From JBCBGF01 sp038526915 (GTDB lineage Bacteria > Pseudomonadota > Alphaproteobacteria > Rhodobacterales > Rhodobacteraceae): a stretch of DNA of 64,000 nt. The DNA is taken from the NCBI GenBank assembly GCA_038526915.1, contig JBCBGF010000008.1, positions 1 through 64,000 on the forward strand. The letters are read 5' to 3'. Each line of letters starts with the position of its first letter. Position 1 is the first letter of the stretch. Below are positions 34,667-43,285 of this stretch, one piece after another. The position numbers and the translations under genes were made by a program. Under the pieces are notes generated by a model. It did no database searches. It was not told where the DNA came from and worked only from the letters and a program-made list of their open reading frames with translations.

Positions 34667-35362
34667 CTAAAGCCCGATATCTTTGACGACGACTTTGTCG
34701 CTCCTCATCGGTCCATCACCTTCGACATGGCCAACCTTCATTGCGTGGAAAGTGACTGTCAGATCCGCAGAAAGATGGAAAGTCTGCACAGACAGTCCGG
34801 TATCCGCAGAGAGTCCGCTAACGATATCAACTGCCACCAAAGGTGCACGACACCAGTTTTGCTCATAGTAAACCTTATGCATCATCTGGGTAACCAAGTC
34901 CGGTAGCGGCCTGCTTAGTCCTGTGCCGAAAATTGCGTCGATCCAAAGATCTGGGTGTGGATCATAGAGCAAAGGATCGCGCTGCTTTTCAGCGGAAAAG
35001 TGGTGCCACTGATCGATCTCGCTCCAGCGCAGAAAGTTGGTTTTTGCATCAGGCGGAAGCGCTTCGGGATCTCCGAAAAAGTAGACCACGACATTCCAAC
35101 CACGTTCTTTCAAGAGCCGCGCAACAACGAAACCGTCTCCACCGTTATTGCCTGGGCCGCATAGAACGACCGCCTTTTTCGGCTTTCCCTTGATCAGCCC
35201 AAACAGTCTTCTGGTCTCCGCCAGCTCCGGCCACTCCTCAAACACCGCCTCCACCACGCCCCGCCCGGCGCGTTCCATCAGCTCCAGCCCCGTGACCTCA
35301 CCGCTGTCAATCGCGGCCTGTTCGATGGCCCGCATCTGGGCTGCGGTCAGCAAATCGGTCAT
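34667..35362 (-). CDS. nnrE: NAD(P)H-hydrate epimerase domain, stand-alone ORF
   Basis: 231 residues. Interconverts R and S NAD(P)HX. Typical segments: LLTAAQMRAIEQAAIDSG, LMERAGRGV, VVLCGPGNNGGDGFVVARLL, WIDAIFGTGLSRPL, VDIVSGLSADTG (catalytic Asp) and the ending VVVKDIGL where bifunctional proteins normally continue. Here TAG follows and a second in-frame TGA lies in the 42-base linker. Base composition from about 34700 to 35200 is visibly more AT-rich than in nnrD and other neighbours, hinting that this half has a different history. Divergent from glnB. Confidence 0.9.
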   Translation of the reverse strand: MTDLLTAAQMRAIEQAAIDSGEVTGLELMERAGRGVVEAVFEEWPELAETRRLFGLIKGKPKKAVVLCGPGNNGGDGFVVARLLKERGWNVVVYFFGDPEALPPDAKTNFLRWSEIDQWHHFSAEKQRDPLLYDPHPDLWIDAIFGTGLSRPLPDLVTQMMHKVYYEQNWCRAPLVAVDIVSGLSADTGLSVQTFHLSADLTVTFHAMKVGHVEGDGPMRSDKVVVKDIGL

Positions 35363-35482
35363 GGCGTCGCACCTTTGTTCGCAAACTGCCCGCCTAACGG
35401 GCGAGATGCATATTTTTTAATCAGCAGTCAGAGATTCGTTGCAGGCCATCCCCTACCGAAACCTTACCGAATTGGAACTGCC

Positions 35483-35501
35483 GGTGAGAAGTGATCTCAC
35501 C
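35483..35501 (+). promoter_or_regulatory. Hairpin in the glnB leader
   Basis: GGTGAGA - AGTGA - TCTCACC, a perfect 7-bp stem 30 bases before the glnB ATG and just before its GGGGGAG site. It could affect translation or attenuation of glnBA; a second small hairpin GCCCG-CCTAA-CGGGC lies further upstream near nnrE. Confidence 0.45.
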
Positions 35502-35531
35502 GCCAAACAACCACGGGGGAGTCGAAGACAG

Positions 35532-35870
35532 ATGAAAAAAGTCGAGGCGATCATCAAACCGTTCAAGCTCGATGAAGTGAAAGAAGCACTTCAGGAGATT
35601 GGCGTTCAGGGGCTTTCCGTTCTCGAAGTCAAAGGGTTTGGCCGCCAGAAGGGCCATACCGAGCTCTACCGCGGCGCAGAATATGTCGTCGATTTCCTCC
35701 CCAAGGTGAAAATCGAGGTCGTCCTGGAAGACGACCAGGTCGAACCGGCCATCGCCGCCATCGTCGGTGCCGCCAAGACCGACAAGATCGGGGATGGCAA
35801 GATCTTCGTGTCGCCCATCGAAGACGCCATGCGCATCCGGACCGGCGAGACCGGCGGCGACGCACTTTAA
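35532..35870 (+). CDS. glnB: Nitrogen regulatory protein P-II
   Basis: 112 residues. Trimeric sensor of 2-oxoglutarate and ATP/ADP that controls GlnE and NtrB. The N-terminus MKKVEAIIKPFKLDEVKEAL and the T-loop KGFGRQKGHTELYRGAEY contain the uridylylated Tyr51; the C-terminal DGKIFVSPIEDAMRIRTGE is classic. The ATG at 35532 is set by the family N-terminus and a GGGGGAG site. glnA follows 66 bp later, the standard glnBA operon. GlnB type (not GlnK) is favoured by linkage to glnA rather than amtB. Confidence 0.97.
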   Translation: MKKVEAIIKPFKLDEVKEALQEIGVQGLSVLEVKGFGRQKGHTELYRGAEYVVDFLPKVKIEVVLEDDQVEPAIAAIVGAAKTDKIGDGKIFVSPIEDAMRIRTGETGGDAL

Positions 35871-35936
35871 TACCAGGGAAACCGGCACGCGCCGGGCAAT
35901 CACAACAAACACACTCATCAAGGAAGAAGGTCGAAC

Positions 35937-37343
35937 ATGAGTAAAGCAGACGTTCTCAAGACGATCAAAGACGAGGAAGTCGAATACGTCGACATCCGTT
36001 TCACCGACCCGCGCGGCAAGCTGCAGCACGTCACGGTGATGTCCGATCAAGTGGACGAGGATTTCCTCGACGAAGGCTTCATGTTCGACGGCTCATCCAT
36101 CGCCGGCTGGAAGTCGATCGACCAGTCCGACATGAAACTGATGCCCGACACCACATCGGCCTACATGGATCCATTCTACGCCGAAAAGACGCTAGCGGTG
36201 CATTGCTCGATCCTGGAGCCTGACACGGGCGAGGCCTATGAGCGTGACCCCCGCGGTACCGCTGAGAAGGCAGAAGCCTATCTGAAATCCTCCGGCATTG
36301 GCGACGTCTCGTACTTCGGGCCTGAGGCGGAGTTTTTCCTGTTCGACGACGTGCGCTACTCGACCGAGATGAACAAGGTCTCCTACGAGGTCGACGCGCT
36401 CGACGCCTCGTGGAACACCGATACCGAGTATGAGATGGGCAACATGGGCCACCGCCCCGGCATCAAGGGCGGCTACTTCCCTGTACCCCCCATCGATGAC
36501 GGCCAGGACATCCGTTCGGAAATGCTGTCGACGATGAAGCGCATCGGCATGAAGGTCGACAAGCACCACCACGAAGTGGCGTCATGTCAGCACGAACTGG
36601 GCCTGATCTTCTCGTCGCTGACGGCGCAGGGCGACCATCTGCAGAAATACAAGTACGTGATCCATTCGGTCGCGCACGCCTATGGCAAATCGGCCACCTT
36701 CATGCCCAAGCCCATCGCGGGCGACAACGGCACCGGCATGCACGTGAACATGTCGATCTGGAAGGACAACAAGCCGCTCTTTGCCGGTGACAAATACGCC
36801 GACCTGAGCCAGGAAGCGCTCTACTACATTGGCGGTATCCTCAAGCACGCGAAAGCGCTCAACGCTTTCACCAACCCCTCGACCAACAGCTACAAGCGCC
36901 TGATCCCGGGCTTTGAAGCGCCCGTTCTGCGCGCCTACTCGGCGCGGAACCGGTCGGGCTGCGTGCGGATCCCGTGGACGGAAAGCCCCAAGGCCAAGCG
37001 TGTGGAAGCCCGCTTCCCCGATCCCTCGGCAAACCCGTACCTGTGCTTTGCCGCACTTCTGATGGCCGGCCTCGACGGCATCAAGAACAAGATCGATCCC
37101 GGCGAAGCCATGGACAAAGACCTCTACGATCTGCCGCCAGAAGAGCTGGAAGGCATCCCGACGGTCTGCGCCAGCTTGCGCGAAGCCATGGACGAGTTGG
37201 AAGCCGATATGGACTTCCTCCTGGCGGGCGACGTGTTCACCAAGGACCAGATCGAAGGCTACATGGAACTCAAGTGGGAAGAGATCTACGCGTATGAACA
37301 CACGCCGCATCCCATGGAGTTCAAGATGTACTACAGCTGCTGA
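35937..37343 (+). CDS. glnA: Glutamine synthetase type I
   Basis: 468 residues. Makes glutamine from glutamate, ammonia and ATP. Visible are MFDGSSIAGWKSIDQSDM, PEAEFFLFDDVRY, the metal site HHHEVASCQHELGL, NGTGMHVNMSIW, NSYKRLIPGFEAPV and the adenylylation site KDLYDLPPEE with its Tyr. Length and adenylylation motif are those of GSI-beta, regulated by GlnE under control of the adjacent P-II protein. Ends in a good terminator. Confidence 0.98.
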   Translation: MSKADVLKTIKDEEVEYVDIRFTDPRGKLQHVTVMSDQVDEDFLDEGFMFDGSSIAGWKSIDQSDMKLMPDTTSAYMDPFYAEKTLAVHCSILEPDTGEAYERDPRGTAEKAEAYLKSSGIGDVSYFGPEAEFFLFDDVRYSTEMNKVSYEVDALDASWNTDTEYEMGNMGHRPGIKGGYFPVPPIDDGQDIRSEMLSTMKRIGMKVDKHHHEVASCQHELGLIFSSLTAQGDHLQKYKYVIHSVAHAYGKSATFMPKPIAGDNGTGMHVNMSIWKDNKPLFAGDKYADLSQEALYYIGGILKHAKALNAFTNPSTNSYKRLIPGFEAPVLRAYSARNRSGCVRIPWTESPKAKRVEARFPDPSANPYLCFAALLMAGLDGIKNKIDPGEAMDKDLYDLPPEELEGIPTVCASLREAMDELEADMDFLLAGDVFTKDQIEGYMELKWEEIYAYEHTPHPMEFKMYYSC

Positions 37344-37368
37344 GCCCTCCCTCTCAGCGGGTGCATTG

Positions 37369-37394
37369 GGGGCGTCCTTCGGGGCGCCCCTTTG
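37369..37394 (+). terminator. Terminator of glnBA
   Basis: Stem GGGGCGTCC (37369-37377) with GGGCGCCCC (37382-37390), stable TTCG tetraloop, then TTTGTG. It lies 25 bases after the glnA stop. Confidence 0.85.
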
Positions 37395-37863
37395 TGTTTG
37401 GTGGGGGAGAGTTTGGCCGGGGGTCCCCGCGCACGACGAAACCCGCCACCGGCCGTCTGCCGTGGCGCTTCCCACTCTCTCTCACTCTGATCGCAACCCG
37501 GGGCCTCAGGCCCTTTGGGATAATTGGCGGCGCCGCCGGGGCGGAAAACCGTCGGGGTTTCCCCCAAAAATCCTATCTGCGCATGCCCGCGTCGTCTTGC
37601 GGACAACGGACCGCCGCGCGGGCCCTTTGTGGGGGCACTGGCAGCCGGTCTCCTGGTCGTCTTGAGGCCTCGGCGTGGGGTTTTACGGCGCGGGAGCGAA
37701 TAAGCGATGACCGGACCGTGCGTTGCGTCGTTTGGGGGCGCGGCGGTGCCCCGTGTGTATGTCGCGCATTGAGTGGACCCATCAGACGGACGGCGCGACG
37801 GCCTGCCCCCCTGCCCTGCATCATTTGCGACATTTTTACGGGAAGGGCTCACCTAATGTTTTC

Positions 37864-37883
37864 AAATTTACGCGCGTCAAGTT
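37864..37883. promoter_or_regulatory. Candidate operator of the LacI regulator (autoregulation)
   Basis: AAATTTACGCGCGTCAAGTT, an imperfect palindrome centred on ACGCGCGT, 52 bases before the regulator's ATG. Nearly the same sequence occurs before smoE (38997-39022), as expected for a LacI-family protein acting on itself and on the operon beside it. Confidence 0.65.
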
Positions 37884-37935
37884 ATGCTCCGATCAAACGA
37901 AATGCTTGCGCCCCTGTTTTTGGCTGGAGACCGTT

Positions 37936-38970
37936 ATGACCGCCGCATCGAAAATCCGGAATATGGAAGAGTTTGCGGCGGTGATCGGAATCTCGCGACC
38001 GACGGTCTCAAAATACTTCAATGATCCCGACAGCGTCCGACACACCACCCGCGCCAAGATCGAGGCGGCGCTCGAGCAATATGACTACCGCCCCAATGTC
38101 TACGCGATAAACCAGAACCGCACGCGGACGAAGAATATCGGGCTGGTGGTCCCAAACCTGACCGACCCGTTTTTCGCCGCGATCGCACGTATCATTGAAG
38201 GGCTGATCGTTGAGGCGGGGTATAATCCGTTGTTGTTAAGCTCGCATGGTGGGCCAGAACAGGAAATTGCCAATCTCGACAGCCTTCGCGCGATCAAGCC
38301 CGCCGGGGTTTTGATCGCACCGCTGGGGCGGGCGTCGAAAGCCGAGGCCGTGGCGAGCTTTGCAGCCGAGATCCCAGTCGTTTTGTTCGACGCAAATCTT
38401 GAAGATGTTGGGGCGGCCTTCTTTGGGTCGGACAACGCGCAGAGCATCGGGCTGATCGTCGACTACCTCAGCCGCAGCGGGGATGCGCCGGCGTTTTTCG
38501 AGATGGAGTTTCCCGTTAACCCCAATGCGTACCGGCGGCGCAAAGCCTATGAGGATGCGATGGGCAGGCTTGGCAAGACGCCGATGTTCCTGCGCGTCCC
38601 CGGCAGTGGGTGGGATTTCGAAGAGATCGGCTATCGCGAGGGCCTCAAGCTCTTCTCCGGTTCGGCATTGCCGTCGCAAACGATCCTGTGCTCGAACGAT
38701 CGCCTTGCCATTGGCCTTTTGGCGGCCGCTTACGAAAGCGGCTTGCGCGTGGGGATTGGCGAGACAGATGACCTGCGCATTGCGGGCCACGATGATCATC
38801 CATTCGCGCGCTATACCTGCCCGGGCCTCACCACGATTTCACAGGATTATTCGACCATCGGCGCGCGCAGTGTCGCCGCCCTTTTGGGGATGCTTGAGTC
38901 GGGCGAACGCCCCGAGAGCCGTGAAATGCGTTTGTTCGAGGGGCGGCTTGTCATGCGCGCCTCTGCGTAA
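37936..38970 (+). CDS. LacI-family transcriptional regulator of the polyol operon
   Basis: 344 residues. The helix-turn-helix is at the N-terminus: MEEFAAVIGISRPTVSKYFN, then the hinge region DSVRHTTRAKIEAALEQYDYRPN. The rest is a periplasmic-binding-protein-like effector domain (NIGLVVPNLTDPFFAAIARI, VLIAPLGRASK, FFGSDNAQSIGLIVDYLSR, TILCSNDRLAIGLLAAAYES, TTISQDYSTIGARSVAALL). ATG 37936 is preceded by TGGAG. It stands in front of the smo operon with 113 bp between. The effector is probably a polyol or a phosphorylated or oxidised derivative; inference. Confidence 0.92.
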   Translation: MTAASKIRNMEEFAAVIGISRPTVSKYFNDPDSVRHTTRAKIEAALEQYDYRPNVYAINQNRTRTKNIGLVVPNLTDPFFAAIARIIEGLIVEAGYNPLLLSSHGGPEQEIANLDSLRAIKPAGVLIAPLGRASKAEAVASFAAEIPVVLFDANLEDVGAAFFGSDNAQSIGLIVDYLSRSGDAPAFFEMEFPVNPNAYRRRKAYEDAMGRLGKTPMFLRVPGSGWDFEEIGYREGLKLFSGSALPSQTILCSNDRLAIGLLAAAYESGLRVGIGETDDLRIAGHDDHPFARYTCPGLTTISQDYSTIGARSVAALLGMLESGERPESREMRLFEGRLVMRASA

Positions 38971-38996
38971 GTCATTGCGTTATGGTGGTAATCTCC

Positions 38997-39022
38997 AAAA
39001 ATTTAACGCGCGATAAGTTTTT
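38997..39022. promoter_or_regulatory. 26-bp palindrome before smoE, candidate LacI-type operator
   Basis: Inverted repeat with 11 of 13 base pairs complementary, centred between 39009 and 39010, core TTAACGCGCGATAA (39003-39016) flanked by A5 and T5 runs. It abuts a TTGACG hexamer at 39024-39029 and lies 61 bases before the smoE ATG. It matches the sequence upstream of the LacI gene. Confidence 0.7.
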
Positions 39023-39083
39023 ATTGACGCCGCGTTTATAACTCCATTAGGCTCAGAGCATCATCCAATCAGGGAGGAATAGG

Positions 39084-40373
39084 ATGTCGCTCAAGAAAGG
39101 GTTGCTCAGCGCAACCGCGCTTACGCTCGCAAGCTCCGCAGCACTCGCCGACGGGCACGCGACCGAGCTTACCATCGCCATCGTGAACAACGGGCACATG
39201 ATCAACATGCAGACTGTGGCCGAAGCCTACACCGAGGAAACCGGTGTTCAGCTCAACTGGGTCAGCCTGGAAGAAGGCGTCCTGCGCGAGCAGGTTACGT
39301 CCGACACGGCCACCGGTGGCGGCCAGTATGACATCATCAACATCGGCATGCAGGAAGCACCCATCTGGGGGCAAGCCGGTTGGATCGAACCGCTCGCGTT
39401 CGGCGCCGAGTACGACATCGACGATATGCTGCCTGCGATCCGCAACGGTCTGTCCGCCGACGGCACGCTCTATGCGGCACCGTTTTACGGCGAAAGCTCG
39501 ATGGTCATGTACCGCAAGGACCTGACCGACGCGGCTGGCGTAACGATTGCCGACAATGACAGCTGGGAAAACATCCGCGCTGCCGCAGCGGCGATCCATA
39601 ACCCCGACGAGGTCTATGGCGTGTGTCTGCGCGGCAAGCCGGGCTGGGGCGACAACATGGCGTTCATCACCACGGTTGTGAATTCCTTTGGCGGTGCCTG
39701 GTTCGATGCCGACTTCCGTCCGCAGCTCGACAGCCAGGAATGGAACGACGCGATCACCTTCTACGTAGACCTGCTGGGCACCTATGGCCCTCCAGGCTCG
39801 GAAGGGAACTCGTTCAACGAGATCCTCGCCCTCTATAACGAAGGCAAGTGCGGTATGTGGATCGACGCCACCATCGCGGCCTCTTTCCTTGAAGTCGACG
39901 GTGTGGCCTACGCACAGTCGCCCAATGCCGGGAACCCGGTCGGCGCGAACTGGCTTTGGGCTTGGGCGATGGCGATCCCTGCCGGGTCCCCGAACGTCGA
40001 AGCGGCCGCTGATTTTATCGAGTGGGCAACGTCCAAGGACTATATCCAGGCCGTTGCGAACCACCCGGAATTCGGCTGGGGGTCTGTCCCAACCGGAACG
40101 CGTGCCTCGACCTATGAGTACGCGGAGTTCCAGGCCGCCGCTGACTTTGCCGCGGCCGAGCTGGCAGCGATCGAATCCGCCGCACCCGAAGCGACCGATC
40201 TGAAGCCCTATGTGGGCGTGCAGTTCGCCGCGATCCCGGAATTCCCGGAAGTCGGCTCTGCGGTTGCTCAGGAAATGGCTGCGGCCCTGTCTGGCGCCAA
40301 GACTGTGGAAGAAGCCCTGGCCGATGCCCAGGCCGCCGCTGACGCCATCATGCAAGAAGCGGGCTACTACTAA
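39084..40373 (+). CDS. smoE: Sorbitol/mannitol ABC transporter, substrate-binding protein
   Basis: 429 residues. Sec signal peptide (MSLKKGLLSATALTLASSAALA) cleaved before DGHATELT. The mature protein is a family-1 extracellular binding protein; ITIAxVNNGHMI-like opening, YDIINIGMQEAPIWGQAGW, APFYGESSMVMYRKDL, and GNPVGANWLWAWAMAIPAGS match the polyol binding proteins of Rhodobacter. Strong GGGAGGAAT site. First gene of the operon, followed by a stem-loop that may keep its mRNA more abundant than the rest. Confidence 0.92.
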   Translation: MSLKKGLLSATALTLASSAALADGHATELTIAIVNNGHMINMQTVAEAYTEETGVQLNWVSLEEGVLREQVTSDTATGGGQYDIINIGMQEAPIWGQAGWIEPLAFGAEYDIDDMLPAIRNGLSADGTLYAAPFYGESSMVMYRKDLTDAAGVTIADNDSWENIRAAAAAIHNPDEVYGVCLRGKPGWGDNMAFITTVVNSFGGAWFDADFRPQLDSQEWNDAITFYVDLLGTYGPPGSEGNSFNEILALYNEGKCGMWIDATIAASFLEVDGVAYAQSPNAGNPVGANWLWAWAMAIPAGSPNVEAAADFIEWATSKDYIQAVANHPEFGWGSVPTGTRASTYEYAEFQAAADFAAAELAAIESAAPEATDLKPYVGVQFAAIPEFPEVGSAVAQEMAAALSGAKTVEEALADAQAAADAIMQEAGYY

Positions 40374-40385
40374 GCCCTCCTCCCG

Positions 40386-40412
40386 GGTCCGGCCTGTTCA
40401 TGGGGCCGGACC
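40386..40412 (+). promoter_or_regulatory. Intercistronic stem-loop smoE-smoF
   Basis: GGTCCGGCC (40386-40394) and GGCCGGACC (40404-40412), a perfect 9-bp stem 12 bases after the smoE stop. No T-run follows, so it probably stabilises the smoE 3' end or attenuates transcription partially, giving more binding protein than permease. Confidence 0.65.
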
Positions 40413-40490
40413 TACCCCCACCTCGCCCATATTCAAGTCACGCTATAGGCGGCATAACGGCAGAACCCGTCTTGCCGAGAGGATAGGCTC

Positions 40491-41429
40491 ATGTCAGACA
40501 GACGGCTTCCCCGCCTTCTCCAGACGCCCGCAGTGATTTTGCTGCTTATCTGGATGCTCGTGCCGCTTGGCATGACACTCTACTTCTCTTTCATCCGCTA
40601 CGTTCTCAACAGCCTGCGGCGCCCGGAATGGACGACGCCGTCGCTGTCGAACTGGCGGGGGTTTGGAAACTACGAATTCGTTCTGAACAACAAGGATTTC
40701 CTGCTGGCAATCCAGAACAGCCTGCTCATCGTCTGTTCGATCCTGATCGGGACTGTGATCCTGGGCATCGCGATTGCCGTCCTCATTAACAAGGCCTTCG
40801 CGGGTCGGGGCATCGTGCGGGTGCTGTTGATCTCGCCCTTCTTCGTGATGCCAGCGGTCAACGCCGTTCTCTGGATCAACATGATCCTCGATCCGGTGCT
40901 GGGGCTTCAGGGCCTCGCGGTGGCAGGCATCAATGAGTTCATAGCCGGGCTGAGGGCCGCGCCGATCGTGGGCGGGTTCTTCTCGCTCTGGCCAGAGCTT
41001 GAACCGATTTCGTTCCGCGCCACGCAGACCTCGGCCTGGGCGGTGATCATCATGGTAACGTGGCAATGGACGCCGTTTGCCGTCCTGATCTTCATGACGT
41101 CGCTGCAATCCGAGGACCAACAGCAAAAGGAAGCGGCGATCCTGGATGGCGCTGGCGCGTGGAGCCAGTTCCGCTTTCTCACGCTGCCCCATCTCGCACG
41201 GCCTGTGGCGATCGTGGTGATGATCCAGGCGATCTTCCACCTGTCGCTCTATGCCGAGATCGAGATCGTCAGCCGCGGGAATGGCAACAAGAACCTGCCG
41301 TACCTGATCGGTGAATTTGCCAACAACAATATCGGCGCAGCGTCCGCCACAGGCATCTTCGCCGTCATCCTCGCCAATATCGTCGCGATCTTCCTGCTGC
41401 GGATGATCGGCAAGACCTTGATGGAGTAA
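40491..41429 (+). CDS. smoF: Polyol ABC transporter permease 1
   Basis: 312 residues, MalF-like, six or so membrane helices. The N-terminal helix (LLIWMLVPLGMTLYFSFI), and the ATPase-contact EAA loop EEDQQQKEAAILDGAGAWSQF-type segment (QQKEAAILDGAGAWSQFRFL) place it in the sugar permease family of binding-protein-dependent transporters. Forms a heterodimer with SmoG. smoG begins 5 bp after its stop. Confidence 0.92.
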   Translation: MSDRRLPRLLQTPAVILLLIWMLVPLGMTLYFSFIRYVLNSLRRPEWTTPSLSNWRGFGNYEFVLNNKDFLLAIQNSLLIVCSILIGTVILGIAIAVLINKAFAGRGIVRVLLISPFFVMPAVNAVLWINMILDPVLGLQGLAVAGINEFIAGLRAAPIVGGFFSLWPELEPISFRATQTSAWAVIIMVTWQWTPFAVLIFMTSLQSEDQQQKEAAILDGAGAWSQFRFLTLPHLARPVAIVVMIQAIFHLSLYAEIEIVSRGNGNKNLPYLIGEFANNNIGAASATGIFAVILANIVAIFLLRMIGKTLME

Positions 41430-41434
41430 CGGAC

Positions 41435-42268
41435 ATGGCCATTGTCGCACATTCCACACGCGCCGGACGCGTCAGCCGGGCAACGCTAGCCTGGGTCGTC
41501 GGTCTACTCTTTTTCTTCCCGATCTTCTGGATGGTTCTGACATCTTTCAAGACCGACGCAGACGCCGTGAAGCCAGAGTTTCTGATCTTCTTCACGCCGA
41601 CGCTCGAGAACTATCTGAACATGACGCAGAACTACGATTACTGGCGGTTCGCGCAGAACTCGGTCATCACAAGCGTCTTTGCCACGATCTTTGCCCTCGC
41701 CGTTGGCATTCCTTGCGCCTATGCGATGGCCTTTAACCCAAGCCGTCATACCAAGGACGTGCTGATGTGGATGCTGTCCACCAAGATGCTGCCAGCGGCG
41801 GCGGTGCTTTATCCGATGACGTTCCTGACTAAGTCGCTTGGGCTGTTTGACACGCATTTCCTGATCATTGTGGTCTTGATGTTGATCAACCTGCCCATCG
41901 TGGTCTGGATGCTCTTCACCTATTTCAAGGAAATCCCCAAGGAGATCATCGAAGCCGCGCAGATGGACGGCGTGACCACCTGGGGCGAGGTGCGCGAGAT
42001 CTTGATCCCGCTTGCCTGGGGCGGCATCGCGTCGACCGCGCTGTTGTGCTTCATCTTCTGCTGGAACGAGGCCTATTGGACGGTCCGCCTGACAACGACC
42101 GAGGCCGCGACGCTGTCCAAGCTGATCGAAGGCAACCGCGCGCCCGAGGGCCTGTTTTTCGGCCGCCTCTCTGCCGTCTCCGCCGCTGCCGTGGGCCCAA
42201 TCGTTGTGCTCGGGTGGTTTTGCCAGAAACAGCTCGTCCAAGGCCTCACCTTCGGCGCAGTCAAATAA
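41435..42268 (+). CDS. smoG: Polyol ABC transporter permease 2
   Basis: 277 residues, MalG-like. Helices include ATLAWVVGLLFFFPIFWMVL at the N-terminus; the EAA loop is EIIEAAQMDGVTTWGEVREI. TSFKTDADAVKPEFLIFF is the characteristic segment after helix 1. Pairs with SmoF in the membrane. Its stop is 12 bp before the ATPase gene. Confidence 0.92.
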   Translation: MAIVAHSTRAGRVSRATLAWVVGLLFFFPIFWMVLTSFKTDADAVKPEFLIFFTPTLENYLNMTQNYDYWRFAQNSVITSVFATIFALAVGIPCAYAMAFNPSRHTKDVLMWMLSTKMLPAAAVLYPMTFLTKSLGLFDTHFLIIVVLMLINLPIVVWMLFTYFKEIPKEIIEAAQMDGVTTWGEVREILIPLAWGGIASTALLCFIFCWNEAYWTVRLTTTEAATLSKLIEGNRAPEGLFFGRLSAVSAAAVGPIVVLGWFCQKQLVQGLTFGAVK

Positions 42269-42280
42269 AGGACATTTCAA

Positions 42281-43285
42281 ATGGGACAGATCGTTCTCAA
42301 CCAAGTCACGAAGTCCTTCGGTGAGACGCAAGTCATCCCGCCTTTGGACCTGACGATCGAGGATGGCGAATTCGCGGTCTTCGTGGGCCCCTCGGGCTGT
42401 GGGAAATCCACGCTTTTGCGGATCATCGCGGGGCTGGAGGATACGACCTCGGGCCAGATCATGCTGGATGGGCAGGACGTGACACAGGTGTCGCCGTCAA
42501 AACGCGGGCTGGCGATGGTGTTCCAGACCTATGCGCTCTACCCGCATATGACGGTGCGGAAGAACATTGCCTTCCCGATGCGGATGGCGGGGATGTCAGA
42601 AGCGGAACAGAACACGCGGATCGAGGCGGCGGCGGCCTCGCTCAACCTCACCGACTATCTTGATCGCAAGCCCGGCCAGCTTTCCGGTGGGCAGCGACAG
42701 CGGGTGGCCATCGGGCGCGCGATCGTGCGCGATCCGTCCGCGTTCCTGTTTGACGAACCGCTGTCCAACCTCGACGCGGCCCTGCGCGTGGGCATGCGCA
42801 TAGAGATCACGGAGATGCAGGCCCGCATGAAAAAGACGATGATCTACGTCACCCACGACCAGGTCGAAGCCATGACCATGGCCGACAAGATTGTCGTTCT
42901 GCAGGCCGGCGTGATCGAACAGGTGGGTTCCCCTATCGACCTTTATAATGCGCCCAGAAACCTCTTTGTGGCGGGCTTCATCGGTTCGCCCAAGATGAAC
43001 TTTATCGACGGGGCGGAGGTCGAGAAACACGGCGCAAAGACCATCGGCATCCGACCGGAACATATCGACGTGGTGCCAACGGGCGGTGCATGGAAAGGCA
43101 CCGTGGGCGTGGCCGAACATCTGGGCTCGGACACGTTCTTCCACGTCCATGACACCGGATTGTCCGAGACGTTGACAGTGCGCGCCTTGGGGAACGTGGC
43201 GCTCAATCATGGCGACACGATCGAGCTCAATCCGCGCGTGGATGAAATGCACCGCTTTGACGCTGCGGGCCTGCGGATGGCATGA
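42281..43285 (+). CDS. smoK: Polyol ABC transporter ATP-binding protein
   Basis: 334 residues, MalK/UgpC type. Walker A GPSGCGKST, Q-loop FQTYALYPHMTV, signature LSGGQRQRV, Walker B FLFDEPLSNLD, switch His in VTHDQVEA. The C-terminal regulatory OB-like domain has IGIRPEHIDV. It energises SmoFG. The start of smoS overlaps its stop by 4 bp. Confidence 0.95.
   Translation: MGQIVLNQVTKSFGETQVIPPLDLTIEDGEFAVFVGPSGCGKSTLLRIIAGLEDTTSGQIMLDGQDVTQVSPSKRGLAMVFQTYALYPHMTVRKNIAFPMRMAGMSEAEQNTRIEAAAASLNLTDYLDRKPGQLSGGQRQRVAIGRAIVRDPSAFLFDEPLSNLDAALRVGMRIEITEMQARMKKTMIYVTHDQVEAMTMADKIVVLQAGVIEQVGSPIDLYNAPRNLFVAGFIGSPKMNFIDGAEVEKHGAKTIGIRPEHIDVVPTGGAWKGTVGVAEHLGSDTFFHVHDTGLSETLTVRALGNVALNHGDTIELNPRVDEMHRFDAAGLRMA

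Larger units (their letters stand above)
37344..37935. other. Long gene-free region between glnA and the LacI regulator
   Basis: 592 bases. Frames are open on both strands but look like chance high-GC frames: they have no recognisable start site, no family similarity I can see, and odd composition. It holds the glnA terminator (37369-37394), a small hairpin GGGCC-TCA-GGCCC at 37501-37513, several G and C runs, and the operator before the LacI gene (37864-37883). Confidence 0.6.

Noticed and set aside
37344..37935. Small plus and minus ORFs after glnA as genes
   Set aside because: No ribosome sites, Arg/Pro/Gly-rich chance compositions, and overlap with the glnA terminator and the regulator's operator.
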